Below, in pieces: positions 1 to 5,518 of a DNA stretch of 5,641 bases. Positions within the stretch are counted from its first letter, which is position 1, and each line of letters opens with the position of its first letter. This DNA comes from Bifidobacteriaceae bacterium (GTDB taxonomy: Bacteria > Actinomycetota > Actinomycetes > Actinomycetales > WQXJ01). The notes beneath the pieces are model-generated. The model saw nothing but the letters and a program-made list of their open reading frames with translations. It was not told the origin of the DNA and did no database searches. The translations under genes and the position numbers were made by a program. Where the stretch lies: positions 1 through 5,641 of the forward strand of contig JAIRXV010000142.1 in assembly GCA_031268115.1 (NCBI GenBank), written 5' to 3'.

Positions 1-65
1 CCTATCTTCGGGTGGGGTGGGCGCTGTTCGGGGTGGGCAATCAGCAGGTCGTCCACCAACACCAA
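1..65 (-). CDS. Possible 5' end of a divergent gene (weak, partial)
   Basis: Read leftward from a TTG at 65 (or GTG at 62), the minus strand is open to the window edge with high GC at third codon positions and a plausible protein-like start (MVLVDDLLIAHPEQ). No good ribosome binding site sits at the right distance: the nearest purine run, AAGGGG, is about 16 bases from the TTG. The plus strand is also open here in two frames through the left edge, so composition does not settle which strand is coding. It is listed only because a divergent gene starting about 40 bp from the glycan operon would change how that operon's promoter is read. Confidence 0.18.
   Translation of the reverse strand, partial: MVLVDDLLIAHPEQRPPHPKI
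10..37 (+). other. G-run cluster, possible G-quadruplex
   Basis: Five runs of three or four G lie at 10-12, 14-17, 19-21, 30-33 and 35-37. The gaps between them are one, one, eight and one base. This is close to a G-quadruplex motif, although the eight-base gap slightly exceeds the usual limit of seven. It lies about 70 bp upstream of the first gene of the glycan operon. It may equally be part of a coding sequence cut by the window edge. Confidence 0.35.
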
Positions 66-108
66 CCAGCCACGCCGCGCACCCCTTGGAATAGGTCATC
101 TAGGCTGA

Positions 109-1143
109 ATGCCCATGGCTTCATTCCGTGCGCGCTTGGCCGCCGCCCGCACCATGACCCCCCGGGAGATCCTGACCAAAGCGCAAACCGACCCCGTTGT
201 GCGCGCGGTCGGGACCGGCATCGTCGGCATGATGCGACCCCGGCCGGTCGCGCGGGCCAAGTCGCTGCCCGTTGCCCTGAGAGTCGCGGTCGGCGAGCGG
301 AGCCTCACCGCCTTACCTGGGTTAGGCGCGGCGCTGAGCGCCGCGGCACGAGGCCGGCCCGGGGATTCGATCGTGCCCGATCATTTCGGAAGCGTGCTCC
401 TGTGGGATGCCGGCCCGCGTTCGCGCATTGACGCGGTGGCCCGATCTTTGTCCCGCGCCCACTTTGGCCGCACCGCGCTCGCGCGGATTCGAGTGGTGAA
501 TCCCTTGCGGCTCGGTGTGCCCACCCTGAGCGAGATGCTGCGCCTAAACCCAGCGTTGTTCCCGGCCACAACGGTGGTCACGGCCAAGCCCCTGGTGCTC
601 GTGACCGTCGATCCAGCGGATCCGCTGCCCCTTCTACTCGCGCGCACATGGCCTTTCGCTCGCGTGTTGGTGGTGTTGACCGCGCCACCCGCCCCGGGAA
701 TCGACCTGACCGAAGCGTCGGGCGTGCTGGCGACGGAAGGTGCCGCTGCGACGCTCACGGACGATGCCGTTCCCTTCCGTACCGCGCTAGCCGGCCTTTC
801 CGAGGTGGGCACCCACGTGCGCAACTACGTCGCCGCCGCCGAGGCGCCCCGCCACGAATACCTCTTTCGACTCGCTGGCGATGCCAAGGCGGCGCCTAGT
901 CGGTGGGCGGGGGCCGACATCGTCCTTAGGACCCGCGGCCAGGCGGTAACACCGCTGGATGGGCGCATGACGTACGCCGAACGTTTAGCGGGCCTGACCG
1001 CAGACGCCGTTTATGCCGGGGTGCGCTCAGGGGTGATCTACGCCTACGAGACGTGGGTGCGTCAAGGCCAGGTGAACCGCGTCCTGGCCGATCTGCTAGC
1101 GCGCGGCGCCACCCTCGACCTGGGGCAGGGCGAGGTGCGGTGA
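109..1143 (+). CDS. Unrecognised cytoplasmic protein of a glycan-locus operon
   Basis: I do not recognise this 344-residue protein. It has no signal peptide or clear membrane segment and is rich in Ala, Arg and Leu. Residues about 85-135 and 158-195 look like alternating beta strands and helices: a hydrophobic strand around 95-100 (SVLLWDAG), a strand-like run at 161-168 (PLVLVTVD) and another at 185-191. That would fit an alpha/beta, possibly Rossmann or GT-like, fold. The C-terminal third (about 285-332) looks helical. The start is uncertain: ATG 109 is followed by ATG 115, neither has a strong ribosome binding site, and ATG 154 is a third option. The stop overlaps the next gene's start by one base, so it is co-translated with two glycosyltransferase-like genes. 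By context I infer a role in surface glycan or nucleotide-sugar metabolism, possibly as a divergent transferase. That is inference only. Confidence 0.8.
   Translation: MPMASFRARLAAARTMTPREILTKAQTDPVVRAVGTGIVGMMRPRPVARAKSLPVALRVAVGERSLTALPGLGAALSAAARGRPGDSIVPDHFGSVLLWDAGPRSRIDAVARSLSRAHFGRTALARIRVVNPLRLGVPTLSEMLRLNPALFPATTVVTAKPLVLVTVDPADPLPLLLARTWPFARVLVVLTAPPAPGIDLTEASGVLATEGAAATLTDDAVPFRTALAGLSEVGTHVRNYVAAAEAPRHEYLFRLAGDAKAAPSRWAGADIVLRTRGQAVTPLDGRMTYAERLAGLTADAVYAGVRSGVIYAYETWVRQGQVNRVLADLLARGATLDLGQGEVR
1132..1135 (+). promoter_or_regulatory. Ribosome binding site deciding the start of the GT-B gene
   Basis: GAGG lies seven bases before ATG 1143, inside the end of the preceding gene. The same frame is open upstream to a possible start at 1053. 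The motif, the TGATG junction and the typical glycosyltransferase N-terminus (MRIVHVSPSA) all favour 1143. Confidence 0.7.
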
Positions 1144-2120
1144 TGCGGATCGTCCACGTGTCGCCATCGGCGCTGGCCGGGGCGCCCGGAATGCTGGCCG
1201 CCGCCCAAAACGCCTTCGCGGGGCACGATGCCCTCCACTTGCGTTGCGGCGATTACGGACCGTCCCGCGATGCGATGTCCGCTAACTCGATCCCACTGAC
1301 CGCCTGCCGCGCGGACCGGGACACTTTTGAGGCGGCGGCCCGCCAGGCGGACGTGCTCCACATCCACACTGGGTTGCCTGAGTTCGCTTCGGAGTGGCTG
1401 GCCGAGACCGGTGCGGCCCGAATCAGGCCTTGCATCTACCACGTCCATTCGTTTGTGGGCGAGCCTCCCATCTATGGCGACCTATCCGGCGACCTCGGTA
1501 TCGCCTGGGCCGCCAAAGTGGCCGTGGCGCAGGCGCACCCGCGGATGTACCCCGGGTTCCGGATGATGCCCAACTGCCTGTACCGCCCCGGAGTCAACTC
1601 GGGCGCACGGCCTTGGGAGCACCCAGGCAGACCGGTCACGGTCCTTTTCTCACCGTCCACGGCGGCTGGGGGGCGGTGGGGACGCAAGTCTTCGGCGGGG
1701 TTCGCGCGGGCGTTGCGGCGCCTCACCCGAGAACCCGGGATCGCGGTCATGACCGTACGCGGCTGGGCCCCCGAGCGGCTGCTGGCGTTGCGCACCACGG
1801 TCGAGTTTGGCCTAGACGAGGTGGTCACCGGCGGTTTCCACCTGGTCAGCTTGGAGACGATGGCGGCCGGCGGGATAGCCGTCAACGCCGCCGATGGCGA
1901 GGCCATCGCCTGCCTCCAGATCGGGGCGCGTGCCCCAGCGCCGCCGCCTTTTCTTCACGCCACGCCCGCCACGTTGGTCGAGGCGATCCGTTCCGCTGCC
2001 CGAGATCCGGGCCGGTTGGCCCGCTGGCGCCGCGATTCCCACGCCTACTTTTGGCGTTGGTTGGCACCGGGGCGAATTGTCGGCCTGTGGGACGAGCTAT
2101 ATCGGGAGGCAATGGGATGA
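1143..2120 (+). CDS. GT-B glycosyltransferase resembling family GT4
   Basis: This 325-residue protein probably transfers a sugar from a nucleotide-sugar donor to a growing glycan in the cytoplasm. It starts with a strand typical of GT4 enzymes (MRIVHVSPSA). An AGAPGML stretch sits where the usual GG-loop is, then come a VLHIHTG motif at 71-77 and an IYHVHSF motif at 98-104, like the HxH regions of GT4 N-domains. The C-domain holds GGFHLVSLETMAAGGIAVNA at 230-249, matching the family's donor-binding signature. The canonical EX7E pair is incomplete: the second Glu is E238 but the first position is G230. The protein is also somewhat shorter than the 350-400 residues usual for GT4. It overlaps both neighbours by one to four bases, so it is part of a translationally coupled operon. 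Donor and acceptor cannot be read from the sequence, and a degenerate or atypical enzyme is possible. Confidence 0.85.
   Translation: MRIVHVSPSALAGAPGMLAAAQNAFAGHDALHLRCGDYGPSRDAMSANSIPLTACRADRDTFEAAARQADVLHIHTGLPEFASEWLAETGAARIRPCIYHVHSFVGEPPIYGDLSGDLGIAWAAKVAVAQAHPRMYPGFRMMPNCLYRPGVNSGARPWEHPGRPVTVLFSPSTAAGGRWGRKSSAGFARALRRLTREPGIAVMTVRGWAPERLLALRTTVEFGLDEVVTGGFHLVSLETMAAGGIAVNAADGEAIACLQIGARAPAPPPFLHATPATLVEAIRSAARDPGRLARWRRDSHAYFWRWLAPGRIVGLWDELYREAMG
2104..2109 (+). promoter_or_regulatory. Ribosome binding site of the GT42/MptE-like gene
   Basis: GGGAGG lies seven bases before ATG 2117, inside the end of the glycosyltransferase gene. It fixes the start at the ATGA overlap and not at the far upstream start of the same open frame (1394), which would overlap the glycosyltransferase gene out of frame. 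Confidence 0.8.
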
Positions 2121-2827
2121 TCGGTGATTTCTCGTTGGTGAGGGGGGCCATTGAGGGGAGGGACGTCATCGTCCTCGGGAATGGCCCGACCGTGCGAATG
2201 TGGAGCGGTACGGTGCCCGATGGCGGCGCAATCGCCACGGTCAACGCCGGCCTAACGCTGCTGGCCGAGTTAGGTGGCCGCGCGGACCTCGTTTGGGTGC
2301 AGGATGAGCGATTCTTGCCGCGCCGCGCCCGCACCCTCCTGCCTCACCTGAGCCGGGCCGGGCAATTGGTACTCAACGAGCGTCTGCTGCCGCAACTCCC
2401 ACCTGCGGCGGCAAGGGCCGCAGTGGGGTTGCGGATGCTCGGAAATGAAGGATTCTCGCGCGATCCGCAGATGGGTGTTTTCCACGGCTACAACGCCGTA
2501 TTCGGTTTGCTACAAGTGTTGGCGGGCGCCGGGGCCGGCGCGCGGCGAATCGACCTGTTCGGGGTGCCACTGCTCTATTGGTCCACCGATACTCGGTTCG
2601 ATCAGGCCAAACGCGGCGCAGACGTGGACCTTCACCGAGCATCGGACCAGGTGGCGCTGCTGACCTGGGCAATCGGGCTGGTCCGCGAATCGGGTATAGC
2701 GGTCACGGTGCACGGCGGCTCGGCGTTGACAAGGGCAACGCTCCGGGACGGTGGTGAAGGTCCCACCGCCCCAGATGCTAGCCGCCGCGCCTCGGCGTAT
2801 CGCGCGGACGCAACGGTGTCTGCGTGA
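2117..2827 (+). CDS. GT42-like sialyltransferase or MptE/DUF115-like Rossmann protein
   Basis: This 236-residue protein shows the motif order of GT42 sialyltransferases (Campylobacter CstI/CstII). VIVLGNGPT at 17-25 is a nucleotide-binding loop. TVNAG follows at 41-45, in the place of the CstII RCNQ motif. DLVWVQDERF lies at 57-66. A helix at about 120-140 leads into RIDLFGVPL at 144-152, which parallels the helix plus EIYLxGIDF of CstII. H173 lies in DLHRASDQVALL, near the position of the catalytic His of that family. VTVHGGSAL at 197-205 is the last strand. The final 25-30 residues look disordered. DUF115/MptE-like proteins share the GxGPS loop and are the main alternative. If it is a true GT42 enzyme, the donor would be a CMP-linked nonulosonic acid, but no synthesis genes are visible here. 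It is the last gene of the operon, overlapping its neighbour by four bases. Confidence 0.82.
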   Translation: MIGDFSLVRGAIEGRDVIVLGNGPTVRMWSGTVPDGGAIATVNAGLTLLAELGGRADLVWVQDERFLPRRARTLLPHLSRAGQLVLNERLLPQLPPAAARAAVGLRMLGNEGFSRDPQMGVFHGYNAVFGLLQVLAGAGAGARRIDLFGVPLLYWSTDTRFDQAKRGADVDLHRASDQVALLTWAIGLVRESGIAVTVHGGSALTRATLRDGGEGPTAPDASRRASAYRADATVSA

Positions 2828-2887
2828 ATCGGCGCCGGTCCTTTCTTCGTGGTGGTTGGGTAAGCGAAGGGGAGGGGTGCGCGTTGC
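2828..2887. other. Convergent intergenic gap without a clear terminator
   Basis: Sixty bases separate the stop codons of the rightward glycan operon and the leftward regulator operon. A weak CTTCG/CGAAG pairing with a 15-base loop is the best hairpin I can find, and it has no T-run on either side. I see no convincing intrinsic terminator, so overlapping 3' ends are possible. Confidence 0.4.
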
Positions 2888-3184
2888 TCACATTCCGGCA
2901 TCGTCGGCAATTTGCCGCAGTTCGGCAAGGTGCTCCGCAAGCGCGCGCCGGCCGGACTTGGTGAGGCCTACCCAGGTCCGGATATGCCCGGCGGCCGGAA
3001 GTTTGGCGACGGTGACGTACCCCGCTTCCTCCAGGCGGGAGAGATGTTTCGAGAGCACGGAATCGGCCACCCCGAGGGCCGTGCTCAGCGTTGCGAAGTC
3101 CACCGACTCGGCCGCCCCCAGCATTGAACAAACGCGAAGGCGCACGGGCGAATGAATCTCCTCGTCGAAAACGGCTTTCGTCAA
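2888..3184 (-). CDS. Winged-helix transcriptional regulator (HTH_34 / MarR-ArsR-like)
   Basis: This 98-residue protein is a single winged helix-turn-helix domain, the usual length for small regulators of the PF13601 type. The start MTKAVFDEEIHSPVRLRVCS matches the characteristic N-terminal helix (FDExIHxPxRLxI). DSVLSKHLSRLEEAGYV at 41-57 is the recognition helix and following turn, and KLPAAGHIRTWVGLTKSGRR at 61-80 is the wing with its basic tip. Translation starts at TTG 3184, one base after the upstream stop. No ATG is usable without losing the first helix (the next Met is residue 21), and the spacing implies coupling to the membrane-protein gene. I see no metal-binding Cys cluster. Its likely target is its own operon, through the inverted repeat at 3710-3745. 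It probably acts as a dimeric repressor, and its signal is unknown. Confidence 0.88.
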   Translation of the reverse strand: MTKAVFDEEIHSPVRLRVCSMLGAAESVDFATLSTALGVADSVLSKHLSRLEEAGYVTVAKLPAAGHIRTWVGLTKSGRRALAEHLAELRQIADDAGM

Positions 3185-3185
3185 C

Positions 3186-3653
3186 TCACGCCACCCGCTC
3201 GCGCGACTCAGCCGGCACTCGCCACAGAACAGTTGCCAACAGGAACGTCAGAATCGCCAAACCCACTCCGGCGATGGCGTACCACCGTTCGGTGCCGGCG
3301 GCGGCTTCAGGCGCTAACACCACGCCAACTGCGATCCCTATCAAGCCCACGGATGCTGCTCCGACATAACGCAACTCGCGCCATGACCATCGAGGTCCGC
3401 CCTGAACTCCTCTGCTGTGTCGGGTTCTCACCAGCACCGCCAAGTCCACGGCTATGAGGCCGACGAGCACGGCCCACGCGACCCACCCGATTGAATCCGG
3501 GATCGCTTGGACGCCGACAATTGCGCCGGGGTTGATTGAGAACAGCATCAGATACCAGGTGGGAGGACGGGCCGCCCGCCGCAGCGCATCCCGCGCCTCA
3601 TCTGCGGCCTTCAGCGCGCCTCGGGCCTCATCCTTTGTTGGCATCGCGTCCAT
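3186..3653 (-). CDS. Four-helix membrane protein co-transcribed with a regulator
   Basis: This 155-residue protein begins with a charged cytoplasmic helix (about 5-28, with Asp/Glu and Arg/Lys alternating with Ala) and has four hydrophobic segments at about 32-51, 55-76, 96-114 and 124-144. A basic loop at 77-95 (RTRHSRGV...WRELR) suggests a cytoplasmic loop between helices 2 and 3. The start at ATG 3653 is chosen because AAGGAGGG sits three bases before it; the same frame is open to 3839 but lacks such a site there. The stop is one base before the regulator's TTG. Pairs of a small winged-helix regulator and a small multi-pass membrane protein are common in actinobacteria. The membrane protein's biochemical function is unknown and no transporter motif is visible. 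I infer that it is the regulator's main target or partner. Confidence 0.82.
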   Translation of the reverse strand: MDAMPTKDEARGALKAADEARDALRRAARPPTWYLMLFSINPGAIVGVQAIPDSIGWVAWAVLVGLIAVDLAVLVRTRHSRGVQGGPRWSWRELRYVGAASVGLIGIAVGVVLAPEAAAGTERWYAIAGVGLAILTFLLATVLWRVPAESRERVA

Positions 3654-3656
3654 GAA

Positions 3657-3664
3657 CCCTCCTT
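3657..3664 (-). promoter_or_regulatory. Strong ribosome binding site fixing the start of the membrane protein
   Basis: AAGGAGGG on the minus strand ends three bases before ATG 3653. It is the best Shine-Dalgarno match in the window and shows that the longer open frame to 3839 is untranslated leader and promoter, not coding. Confidence 0.85.
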
Positions 3665-3709
3665 GTGTGGCCGCACCCGGCGCGCCCACCGCAGCCGCCC
3701 GACCGGGCG

Positions 3710-3745
3710 CACTTTCCACATCGGAAAGTGAACCACCCACTTTCC
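3710..3745 (-). promoter_or_regulatory. Inverted-repeat operator with a third half-site
   Basis: CACTTTCC (3710-3717) and GGAAAGTG (3723-3730) form a perfect 8-bp inverted repeat with a 5-bp spacer. A second CACTTTCC follows at 3738-3745, making an opposite-facing pair with GGAAAGTG across 7 bp. On the minus strand a TTGACG (3755-3750) can serve as a -35 element, with a weak TTCACT (3732-3727) 17 bases further on. The half-sites would then overlap the promoter. This is about 60-90 bp upstream of the membrane-protein start, and the symmetric layout fits binding by the dimeric winged-helix regulator encoded two genes downstream. Autoregulation is inferred. Confidence 0.6.
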
Positions 3746-3776
3746 AACTCGTCAAGTGGACTCCGAACCCCCTCAC

Positions 3777-3796
3777 GCCGGATCCTACGGATCGGC
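3777..3796 (-). terminator. Short hairpin in the gap between array and regulator operon
   Basis: GCC plus GATCC pairs with GGATC plus GGC across a three-base loop, leaving one bulged base: an 8-bp stem centred on 3787. There is no T-run after it. It could assist the stronger hairpin beside it in stopping leftward transcription, or be a structured leader element. Confidence 0.3.
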
Positions 3797-3805
3797 CAGC
3801 GCTAC

Positions 3806-3835
3806 GCCGCGCGAGACAACGCTCCTTCGCGCAGC
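3806..3835 (-). terminator. Probable terminator of the paralog array
   Basis: In leftward RNA, nine consecutive bases pair (one as G-U) around a 12-base loop: GCTGCGCGA at 3835-3827 with TCGCGCGGC at 3814-3806. The stem begins 15 bases after the stop codon of the first array gene. On the plus strand the wobble pair becomes a C-A mismatch, which favours function for leftward transcripts. It lacks a T-run, as is common for GC-rich actinobacterial hairpin terminators. Confidence 0.45.
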
Positions 3836-3850
3836 ACAAAGCGGTGATGG

Positions 3851-4588
3851 CTAGACCGCACTGTCAAAGAATTCGATCTCGGCTCTGGGGAACTTCGCTC
3901 TGACTATCGCCCGGTTCTCCGCCGTGTCCTCCACTAAATGCAAGCGCGTCCCCTCCAAATTCTCCAAGAACGGCAACTCGTTCGGGTCCGCCACCTCACC
4001 GCCAATACCAAGCCACGTTAAATGCTCCAAGTCACCGATCCCCGCATAGCCCACCGAATCCTGCCAAGCCGCAATAGGCAGACTCTGCGCGTTCGGATTA
4101 CACTCCCCGACCCGACTAAAATCACTCCCCGGCCCTGCCTTAGGCAAATCCAGCAGCAACGGCAGCTGACAAAACCACTCACCATACGCACCATCGAAAC
4201 CATCGATCGACGTCAACCGGACCCCCAGGCCATCACCAGGATCCGACCACCTCGCGTACACATATCCGCCCGGACCCAGATCCACGGTCAAATCCGGGTC
4301 CGCGCGCAGACGCCGCGACTTGGATCGGAACCGATCCACCACCGCAATCGCCGTCACAACATCCGCCGACGACACCACATCTTCGCCCCTCGCCGGCGCC
4401 AACCTCAAGGAAGCACCCTCACCAACCCAACGCCTCGGGAAGTCGAAGTTCACCACTTCCGCGTCGAGCTCCGCTTGGACACTATCTCTCACCTGCTGCC
4501 AAGACGGGCCACGGTTCGCCAAATACACACCGGTGCCCATACCCACCGCCGCCACACACGCCATCGCAACCAAAGACCGGACACGCAC
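3851..4588 (-). CDS. Membrane-anchored paralog, copy 1 of the tandem array
   Basis: I do not recognise this 245-residue protein family. Basic MRVRS is followed by a hydrophobic segment at about 6-23 (VAMACVAAVGMGTGVY), a signal anchor or uncleaved signal peptide, so the rest should lie outside the cytoplasm. C11 does not form a good lipobox because too few residues precede it. Residues 29-50 look helical. Conserved cysteines C140 (EWFCQL) and C163 (GECNPN) could form a disulfide. The C-terminus has an LRR-like rhythm: IGDLEHLTWLGIGG at about 184-197, LPFLENLEGTRLHL at about 205-218, FPRAEIEFF at 233-241. The start is GTG 4588, not TTG 4594, because copy 2 has ATG at the same position and both have GGAGGGAG seven bases upstream. 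The gene ends the array, with a hairpin just downstream. Its function is unknown; an adhesin, receptor or immunity-type role is speculation. Confidence 0.85.
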   Translation of the reverse strand: MRVRSLVAMACVAAVGMGTGVYLANRGPSWQQVRDSVQAELDAEVVNFDFPRRWVGEGASLRLAPARGEDVVSSADVVTAIAVVDRFRSKSRRLRADPDLTVDLGPGGYVYARWSDPGDGLGVRLTSIDGFDGAYGEWFCQLPLLLDLPKAGPGSDFSRVGECNPNAQSLPIAAWQDSVGYAGIGDLEHLTWLGIGGEVADPNELPFLENLEGTRLHLVEDTAENRAIVRAKFPRAEIEFFDSAV

Positions 4589-4671
4589 TGTCAAACTCCC
4601 TCCACTTCGGGTACTGCCACTTCGAGTCAGACTACTGCAGCCACCGGACGCTCCGGAGTCAAGCAGGCGCT
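4589..4671 (-). promoter_or_regulatory. Repeated leader block upstream of copy 1
   Basis: This block differs from the one upstream of copy 2 by a single base over about 80 positions. It contains GGAGGGAG (4596-4603), two CGAAGTGG direct repeats 15 bp apart (4602-4609 and 4617-4624), a CCGGA-CGC-TCCGG palindrome (4644-4656) and a TTGACT that could be a -35 element (4662-4657). No good -10 is found at the right distance. The direct repeats 15 bp apart may be regulator binding sites. Whether each copy has its own promoter or only a shared leader is not decided by the sequence. Confidence 0.55.
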
Positions 4672-4672
4672 A

Positions 4673-5419
4673 TCAAAGCGAAGACGCGCCGACCTCACTG
4701 TCAAAGAACTCAACTTCAGCTCTCGGGAACCTCCCCTTGGCTATCGCCCGATTCTTCACCGTGTCGTCCACCAAGTGCAAACGCACCCCTTCCAGACTTT
4801 CTAAGAACGGCAATTCGCGTGGATCTGCCACCGCACCACCGATATCAAGCCGTTTCAAATGCCCCAAAGCACCGATCCCCGCACAACCCACCGAATCCTG
4901 CCAAGCCGCAATAGGCAGACTCTGCGCATTCGGATTACACTCCCCGATCCGAGTAAAGTCGCTCCCCGGACCCATCACAGGCAAACGTTCCAACATCGGC
5001 AACTGACAGAACCACTCGCCATATCGACCCTGAAAATCCTCGATCACCATTAGCCTGACCCCTGAACCATCCCCCGGATCCCACCACCTAACCCCCACCT
5101 GCCCACCCGGGCGCAAGTCAATCCTCAAGTCCAATGCCCCACTCAAGCGCTGCGACTTAGACCGGAGCCGATCCACCACCGCAATCGCCGTCACAACATC
5201 TGCTGGCGATACTATCTCCTCCCCCCTCGCGGGCTCCAACATCAAGTAAGCACCATCACCCGGCGTCGGAAAGTCGAAGTTCACCACTTCCGCGTCGAGC
5301 TCCGCTTGGACACTATCTTTCACCTGCTGCCAAGTCGGGCCGCGGTTGGCAAAATACACACCGGTGCCCATACCCACCGCCGCCACACACGCCATCGCAA
5401 CCCAAGACCGGACACGCAT
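4673..5419 (-). CDS. Membrane-anchored paralog, copy 2 of the tandem array
   Basis: This 248-residue paralog of copy 1 has the same plan: MRVRS, a hydrophobic anchor at about 6-23, a helical stretch at 29-46, then an extracytoplasmic domain. The shared cysteines are C138 (EWFCQL) and C161 (GECNPN). A third, C179 (SVGCAG), replaces the Tyr of copy 1. The C-terminal LRR-like run is at about 182-216 (IGALGHLKRLDIGG, LPFLESLEGVRLHL). The start ATG 5419 has GGAGGGAG seven bases upstream; the frame is open further, to 5503, but that part is the repeated leader. The protein ends with five extra residues (GASSL): the TAG found in copies 1 and 3 is GGC here, and translation runs to a TGA five codons later. 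The middle region (about 51-150) differs most from copy 1. Its function is unknown. Confidence 0.85.
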   Translation of the reverse strand: MRVRSWVAMACVAAVGMGTGVYFANRGPTWQQVKDSVQAELDAEVVNFDFPTPGDGAYLMLEPARGEEIVSPADVVTAIAVVDRLRSKSQRLSGALDLRIDLRPGGQVGVRWWDPGDGSGVRLMVIEDFQGRYGEWFCQLPMLERLPVMGPGSDFTRIGECNPNAQSLPIAAWQDSVGCAGIGALGHLKRLDIGGAVADPRELPFLESLEGVRLHLVDDTVKNRAIAKGRFPRAEVEFFDSEVGASSL

Positions 5420-5502
5420 CGTCAAACTCCCTCCACTTCGGGTACTGCCACTTCGAGTCAGACTACTGCAGCCACCGGACGGTCCGGAGTCAAGCAGGCG
5501 CA
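5420..5502 (-). promoter_or_regulatory. Repeated leader block upstream of copy 2
   Basis: The second instance of the leader block carries the same GGAGGGAG (5427-5434), CGAAGTGG repeats (5433-5440 and 5448-5455) and palindrome (5475-5487). The one base difference from the other block (G at 5482 in place of C at 4651) extends the palindrome to CCGGAC-G-GTCCGG. Conservation of an untranslated stretch at least as strong as that of the coding sequence suggests very recent duplication, function, or both. Confidence 0.55.
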
Positions 5503-5518
5503 ATCAAAGTCGCGATGG

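Noticed and set aside
1394..2116. Upstream extension of the GT42/MptE-like gene frame within the glycosyltransferase gene.
   Set aside because: It lies fully inside the GT-B gene in another frame, is Arg/Gly/Pro-rich, and ATG 2117 has its own GGGAGG and an ATGA overlap.
2845..2880. CTTCG/CGAAG hairpin as a terminator between the convergent operons.
   Set aside because: There are only five strong pairs around a 15-base loop, extended by wobble pairs, with no T-run.
3710..3745. CRISPR-like or transposon-end repeat.
   Set aside because: There are only three 8-bp half-sites with unequal spacing, with no spacers, target-site duplication or transposase nearby. The layout fits an operator.
3654..3839. 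N-terminal extension of the membrane protein to a start at 3839.
   Set aside because: It would place the operator-like repeat and the hairpin inside coding sequence, while ATG 3653 has an excellent ribosome binding site and precedes a typical charged N-terminal helix.
4673..4690. Lipobox at VAMAC making the array proteins lipoproteins.
   Set aside because: The Cys is at residue 11, before most of the hydrophobic segment, with Met at the position next to the last before Cys. A membrane anchor explains the segment better.
4022..4804. Plus-strand open frame of 260 codons running across copy 1 and into copy 2 of the array.
   Set aside because: Its product is dominated by Arg, His, Pro and Thr, it has no ribosome binding site, and the minus-strand frames carry a conserved start, ribosome binding site, signal anchor and residue conservation between copies. 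The similarity to a second plus-strand frame at 4859-5053 follows simply from the DNA duplication.
4320..5006. Another plus-strand open frame of 228 codons antisense to the array.
   Set aside because: It is Ser/Thr/Pro-rich low-complexity sequence, overlaps the better-supported genes on the opposite strand, and crosses the leader repeat.
5420..5503. N-terminal extension of copy 2 by 28 residues to a start at 5503.
   Set aside because: This stretch is the repeated leader. In copy 1 the equivalent region is not used as coding, and the ribosome binding site points to ATG 5419.
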